Positions 14,183-18,523 of a stretch of DNA of 18,523 nt are shown here, piece by piece. Under the pieces are notes generated by a model. The model ran no database searches. It was not told the origin of the DNA and was given only the letters and a program-made list of their open reading frames with translations. Every line of letters starts with the position of its first letter. Positions within the stretch are counted from its first letter, which is position 1. Location of the stretch: NCBI GenBank assembly GCA_022562835.1, contig JADFOM010000014.1, positions 1 to 18,523 on the forward strand, written 5' to 3'. This stretch comes from Acidobacteriota bacterium (lineage in GTDB: Bacteria > Actinomycetota > Acidimicrobiia > Acidimicrobiales > SHLQ01). The position numbers were made by a program, and so were the translations under genes.

Positions 14183-14502
14183 TAGACCTGCTGGACCTTG
14201 ATCTCGATGTCGACGCCGGCGGGAAGATCCAGACGCTGAAGCGAATCCACCGTCTTAGGCGACGGTTCGACGATGTCGAGCAGCCGCTTGTGGATTCTCA
14301 TTTCGAAATGTTCGCGTGAATCCTTGTCCGTGAATGGGCCACGGATCACCGTGTAACGATGCTTCTCGGTCGGCAGGGGCACCGGTCCACGGACCTTGGC
14401 CTGGGTGCGTTTGACCGTCTCGACGATCTTCTTGGCAGACTGGTCGATTATTTCGTGGTCATATGCCTTCAGGCGGATGCGGATCTTCTGCGAAGCAGCC
14501 AT
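14182..14502 (-). CDS. rpsJ: 30S ribosomal protein S10 (NusE)
   Basis: S10 is a 30S head protein and, as NusE, a transcription antitermination partner of NusB and NusG. The 106 residues include IRIRLKAYDHEIIDQSAKKI, GPVPLPTEKHRYTVIRGPF, and the C-terminal RLDLPAGVDIEIKV. The ATG at 14502 overlaps the tuf stop by one base (TAATG). rpsJ is thus the last gene of the str block here and is separated from rplC, with which it usually shares an operon. Confidence 0.97.
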   Translation of the reverse strand: MAASQKIRIRLKAYDHEIIDQSAKKIVETVKRTQAKVRGPVPLPTEKHRYTVIRGPFTDKDSREHFEMRIHKRLLDIVEPSPKTVDSLQRLDLPAGVDIEIKVQQV

Positions 14503-15686
14503 TACTTGATGACCTTGGTCACCGAGCCGGCGCCAACGGTACGGCCACCCTCACGAATGGCGAACCGGACACCTTCGTCCATGGCGATCGGCGCAATCAA
14601 CTCGACCTTCATCTCGGCGTTGTCGCCGGGCATGCAGATCTCGGCGCTTGTCAGCTCGATATTGCCGGTCACGTCGGTGGTGCGGAAGTAGAACTGCGGG
14701 CGATAACCCGACTGGAACGGCTTGTGCCGGCCACCCTCGTCCTTGTTCAACACATAGACCTGAGCTTCGAACTCGGTGTGGGGCGTGATCGAACCAGGCT
14801 CGGCAAGCACCTGGCCGCGCTGCACGTCCTCTTTGTCGATACCACGAAGCAGTGCACCAATGTTGTCACCCGCGCGACCCTCGTCGAGGAGCTTGCGGAA
14901 CATCTCGACGCCGGTGCAGGTCGTCTTGGTCGTGTCTTTGATGCCAACGATCTCGAGCCCATCGCCGGTGTTGACGACGCCCTGCTCAACACGGCCGGTC
15001 ACAACGGTGCCACGACCGGTGATCGAGAAGACGTCTTCAATCGGCATGAGGAACGGCTTGTCGATCTCACGGACGGGTTCGGGGATGAATTCGTCCACCT
15101 GGGCCATGAGGTCGAGGATTGCCGCAGCGGCGTCCGCGTCGCCCTCGAGCGCCTTGAGCGCCGAAACTCGCACGATCGGGGTGTCATCACCCGGGAAGTC
15201 GTTGTCGTTGAGCAGCTCGCGGATCTCCATCTCGACCAGCTCGATAAACTCCTCGTCATCGACCATGTCGCACTTGTTGAGAGCCACGATGATCTTGGGC
15301 ACGCCAACCTGACGGGCGAGCAGAACGTGCTCACGAGTCTGAGGCATCGGGCCATCGGCGGCGGACACAACAAGAATTGCACCGTCGACCTGCGCCGCAC
15401 CGGTGATCATGTTCTTGATGTAGTCAGCGTGACCGGGCATGTCGACGTGCGCGTAGTGGCGGTTCTTGGTCTCGTACTCGACGTGGCTCACGTTGATCGT
15501 GATACCGCGCTCACGCTCCTCGGGAGCGTTGTCGATGTTGTCGAACTCGGTGAACGTAGTTCCGTCGACAGTGTCCGCTAGCACTTTTGTGATGGCAGCG
15601 GTCAGCGTCGTCTTTCCGTGGTCAATGTGACCCATCGTGCCCACATTTACGTGGGGCTTGTTGCGTTCGAACGTCTCCTTGGACAT
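14502..15686 (-). CDS. tuf: Elongation factor Tu
   Basis: EF-Tu carries aminoacyl-tRNA to the ribosome as a GTP complex. The 394 residues show G1 GHIDHGKT at 19-26, the effector RGITI at 60-64, G3 DMPGH at 82-86 and NKCD at 137-140, followed by domains 2 and 3 ending VGAGSVTKVIK. G3 has Met where Cys or Ala is more common. The ATG at 15686 has AAGGAAGA upstream. The 57-base gap after fusA includes GATAAT, a possible -10 hexamer, but its -35 partner is poorly placed. Only one tuf copy is in the window. Confidence 0.98.
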   Translation of the reverse strand: MSKETFERNKPHVNVGTMGHIDHGKTTLTAAITKVLADTVDGTTFTEFDNIDNAPEERERGITINVSHVEYETKNRHYAHVDMPGHADYIKNMITGAAQVDGAILVVSAADGPMPQTREHVLLARQVGVPKIIVALNKCDMVDDEEFIELVEMEIRELLNDNDFPGDDTPIVRVSALKALEGDADAAAAILDLMAQVDEFIPEPVREIDKPFLMPIEDVFSITGRGTVVTGRVEQGVVNTGDGLEIVGIKDTTKTTCTGVEMFRKLLDEGRAGDNIGALLRGIDKEDVQRGQVLAEPGSITPHTEFEAQVYVLNKDEGGRHKPFQSGYRPQFYFRTTDVTGNIELTSAEICMPGDNAEMKVELIAPIAMDEGVRFAIREGGRTVGAGSVTKVIK

Positions 15687-15743
15687 GGCTCTTCCTTGGG
15701 GTCTTCGTTACGTGTAGGTGTTCAGATCTAGGACAATTATCGA

Positions 15744-17831
<2,088 letters not shown>

Positions 17832-17880
17832 TTGCGTTCCTTGCTGTCCTTACAGAGATTTGCCTCACCGAGCGATCGGC

Positions 17881-17930
17881 CCGGGCATGTAGGGCGCGTA
17901 TCCGCCGCTTCGACGCGACCGCCTACCCGG
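17881..17930 (-). promoter_or_regulatory. Nested hairpin in the rpsG-fusA spacer
   Basis: Three stems nest in 50 bases (plus-strand reading): CCGGG 17881-17885 with CCCGG 17926-17930, TAGG 17890-17893 with CCTA 17922-17925, and CGCGT 17895-17899 with ACGCG 17913-17917. Short bulges lie between the stems, and a 13-base loop is at the centre. No T run follows. It ends about 50 bases before the fusA start, so it may affect mRNA processing or fusA translation. Function is inferred only. Confidence 0.5.
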
Positions 17931-17947
17931 TTTAGAGTGAAGAGTAG

Positions 17948-18418
17948 TTACCAGCGGTAATGAGCGAACGCTTTGTTCGAGTCCGCCATCTTGTGAAGAT
18001 CTTCTTTTCGCTTGACCGAGTCGCCGGTGCCGTTCGAGGCGTCGAGCAACTCGTTGGCGAGACGATCTGCCATCGACCGCTCCCGGCGGTTCCTGGAGAA
18101 ATCGACAAGCCAGCGAATCGCCAGAGTGCTGGCCCGACGAGGGCGAACCTCGACCGGGACCTGATAGGTCGCCCCACCGACGCGGCGGCTACGCACCTCG
18201 AGTTGGGGACGGACGTTGTCGACCGCACGCTTGAGCGTGGTGACAGGGTCGCCGCCGGTTTTAGTCTCAACGATAGTGAGCGCGTCATACACAATCTTCT
18301 CGGCAGTTGCGCGCTTTCCGCGCTGTAACACCTTGTGCACGAATTGGGTGACGAGGGTCGACTGATAGACCGGATCTGGGTGTAGCTCTCGGCGTTGGGC
18401 TGGACCTTTGCGCGGCAT
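17948..18418 (-). CDS. rpsG: 30S ribosomal protein S7
   Basis: S7 initiates assembly of the 30S head and is the translational repressor of the str operon in E. coli. The 156 residues are standard: MPRKGPAQRRELHPDPVYQS, FVHKVLQRGKRATAEKIVYD, VEVRSRRVGGATYQVPVEVR and WLVDFSRNR. It ends AFAHYRW as in many bacteria. The ATG at 18418 overlaps the rpsL stop by one base (TAATG), so the long rpsL-rpsG intercistronic control region of E. coli is absent here. Confidence 0.98.
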   Translation of the reverse strand: MPRKGPAQRRELHPDPVYQSTLVTQFVHKVLQRGKRATAEKIVYDALTIVETKTGGDPVTTLKRAVDNVRPQLEVRSRRVGGATYQVPVEVRPRRASTLAIRWLVDFSRNRRERSMADRLANELLDASNGTGDSVKRKEDLHKMADSNKAFAHYRW

Positions 18419-18523
18419 TACGAATCCTTCTTGGTGCCGTAGCGACTACGGGCTTGACGACGGGAACTGACACCGGATGCGTCGAGGTTTCCACGGATGA
18501 CCTTGTAGCGGACTCCCGGAAGG
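18418..18523 (-). CDS. rpsL: 30S ribosomal protein S12, C-terminal end only
   Basis: The last 34 codons or so of S12 are present at the right edge of the window. The minus-strand frame reads LPGVRYKVIRGNLDASGV, then SSRRQARSRYGTKKDS and TAA at 18420-18418. This matches the conserved S12 C-terminus (LPGVRY and QARSRYG). S12 is the decoding-centre protein; its streptomycin-related loops lie outside the window. The stop overlaps the rpsG start. Confidence 0.96.
   Translation of the reverse strand, partial: LPGVRYKVIRGNLDASGVSSRRQARSRYGTKKDS

Noticed and set aside
14463..15581. A 372-codon plus-strand open frame
   Set aside because: It is antisense to tuf, a frequent effect of strong codon bias in EF-Tu genes. 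It has no ribosome-binding site or recognisable domain.

Overview
The window is a stretch of the str–S10–spc ribosomal protein super-cluster of a bacterium. It is read almost entirely on the minus strand, so the biological order runs from right to left. Zinc-type S14, the protein sequences of SecY, EF-Tu and L3, frequent GTG starts and moderately high GC suggest an actinomycetote. My best guess is an Acidimicrobiia-like lineage, probably environmental, but this rests on overall sequence impression and not on a search.

Layout in transcription order: rpsL (3' end only, at the right edge), rpsG, fusA, tuf and rpsJ (18523 to 14182). A 342-bp gap with palindromic repeats follows (13840-14181), then one plus-strand gene for an AI-2E family membrane protein (about 12739-13839), then a shared leader region (12432-12738). 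Next come rplC, rplD, rplW, rplB, rpsS, rplV, rpsC, rplP, rpmC, rpsQ, rplN, rplX, rplE, rpsN, rpsH, rplF, rplR, rpsE, rpmD, rplO and secY (12431 to 1681). A CaiB/BaiF CoA-transferase gene (433-1680) abuts secY, and the 5' part of adk runs off the left edge. Most neighbours overlap by 1, 4 or 8 bases or lie a few bases apart, which indicates long operons with translational coupling.

The products work together in translation: 30S and 50S proteins, the two elongation GTPases EF-G and EF-Tu, and the SecY channel that receives nascent membrane proteins. Adk supplies nucleotide balance. The AI-2E family gene and the CoA-transferase are the two accessory genes set into an otherwise standard order.

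The main departures from the ordinary are these. rplO carries an exact 46-bp tandem duplication that breaks its reading frame. The S10 operon is split between rpsJ and rplC by the oppositely oriented AI-2E gene and an array of extragenic palindromes. L22 has a roughly 120-residue tail, half of which is strongly acidic, and S3 also has a long charged tail. A CoA-transferase gene sits between secY and adk. Nested hairpins lie in the leaders of fusA and rplC. I found no rRNA, tRNA, CRISPR array, insertion sequence or phage gene.
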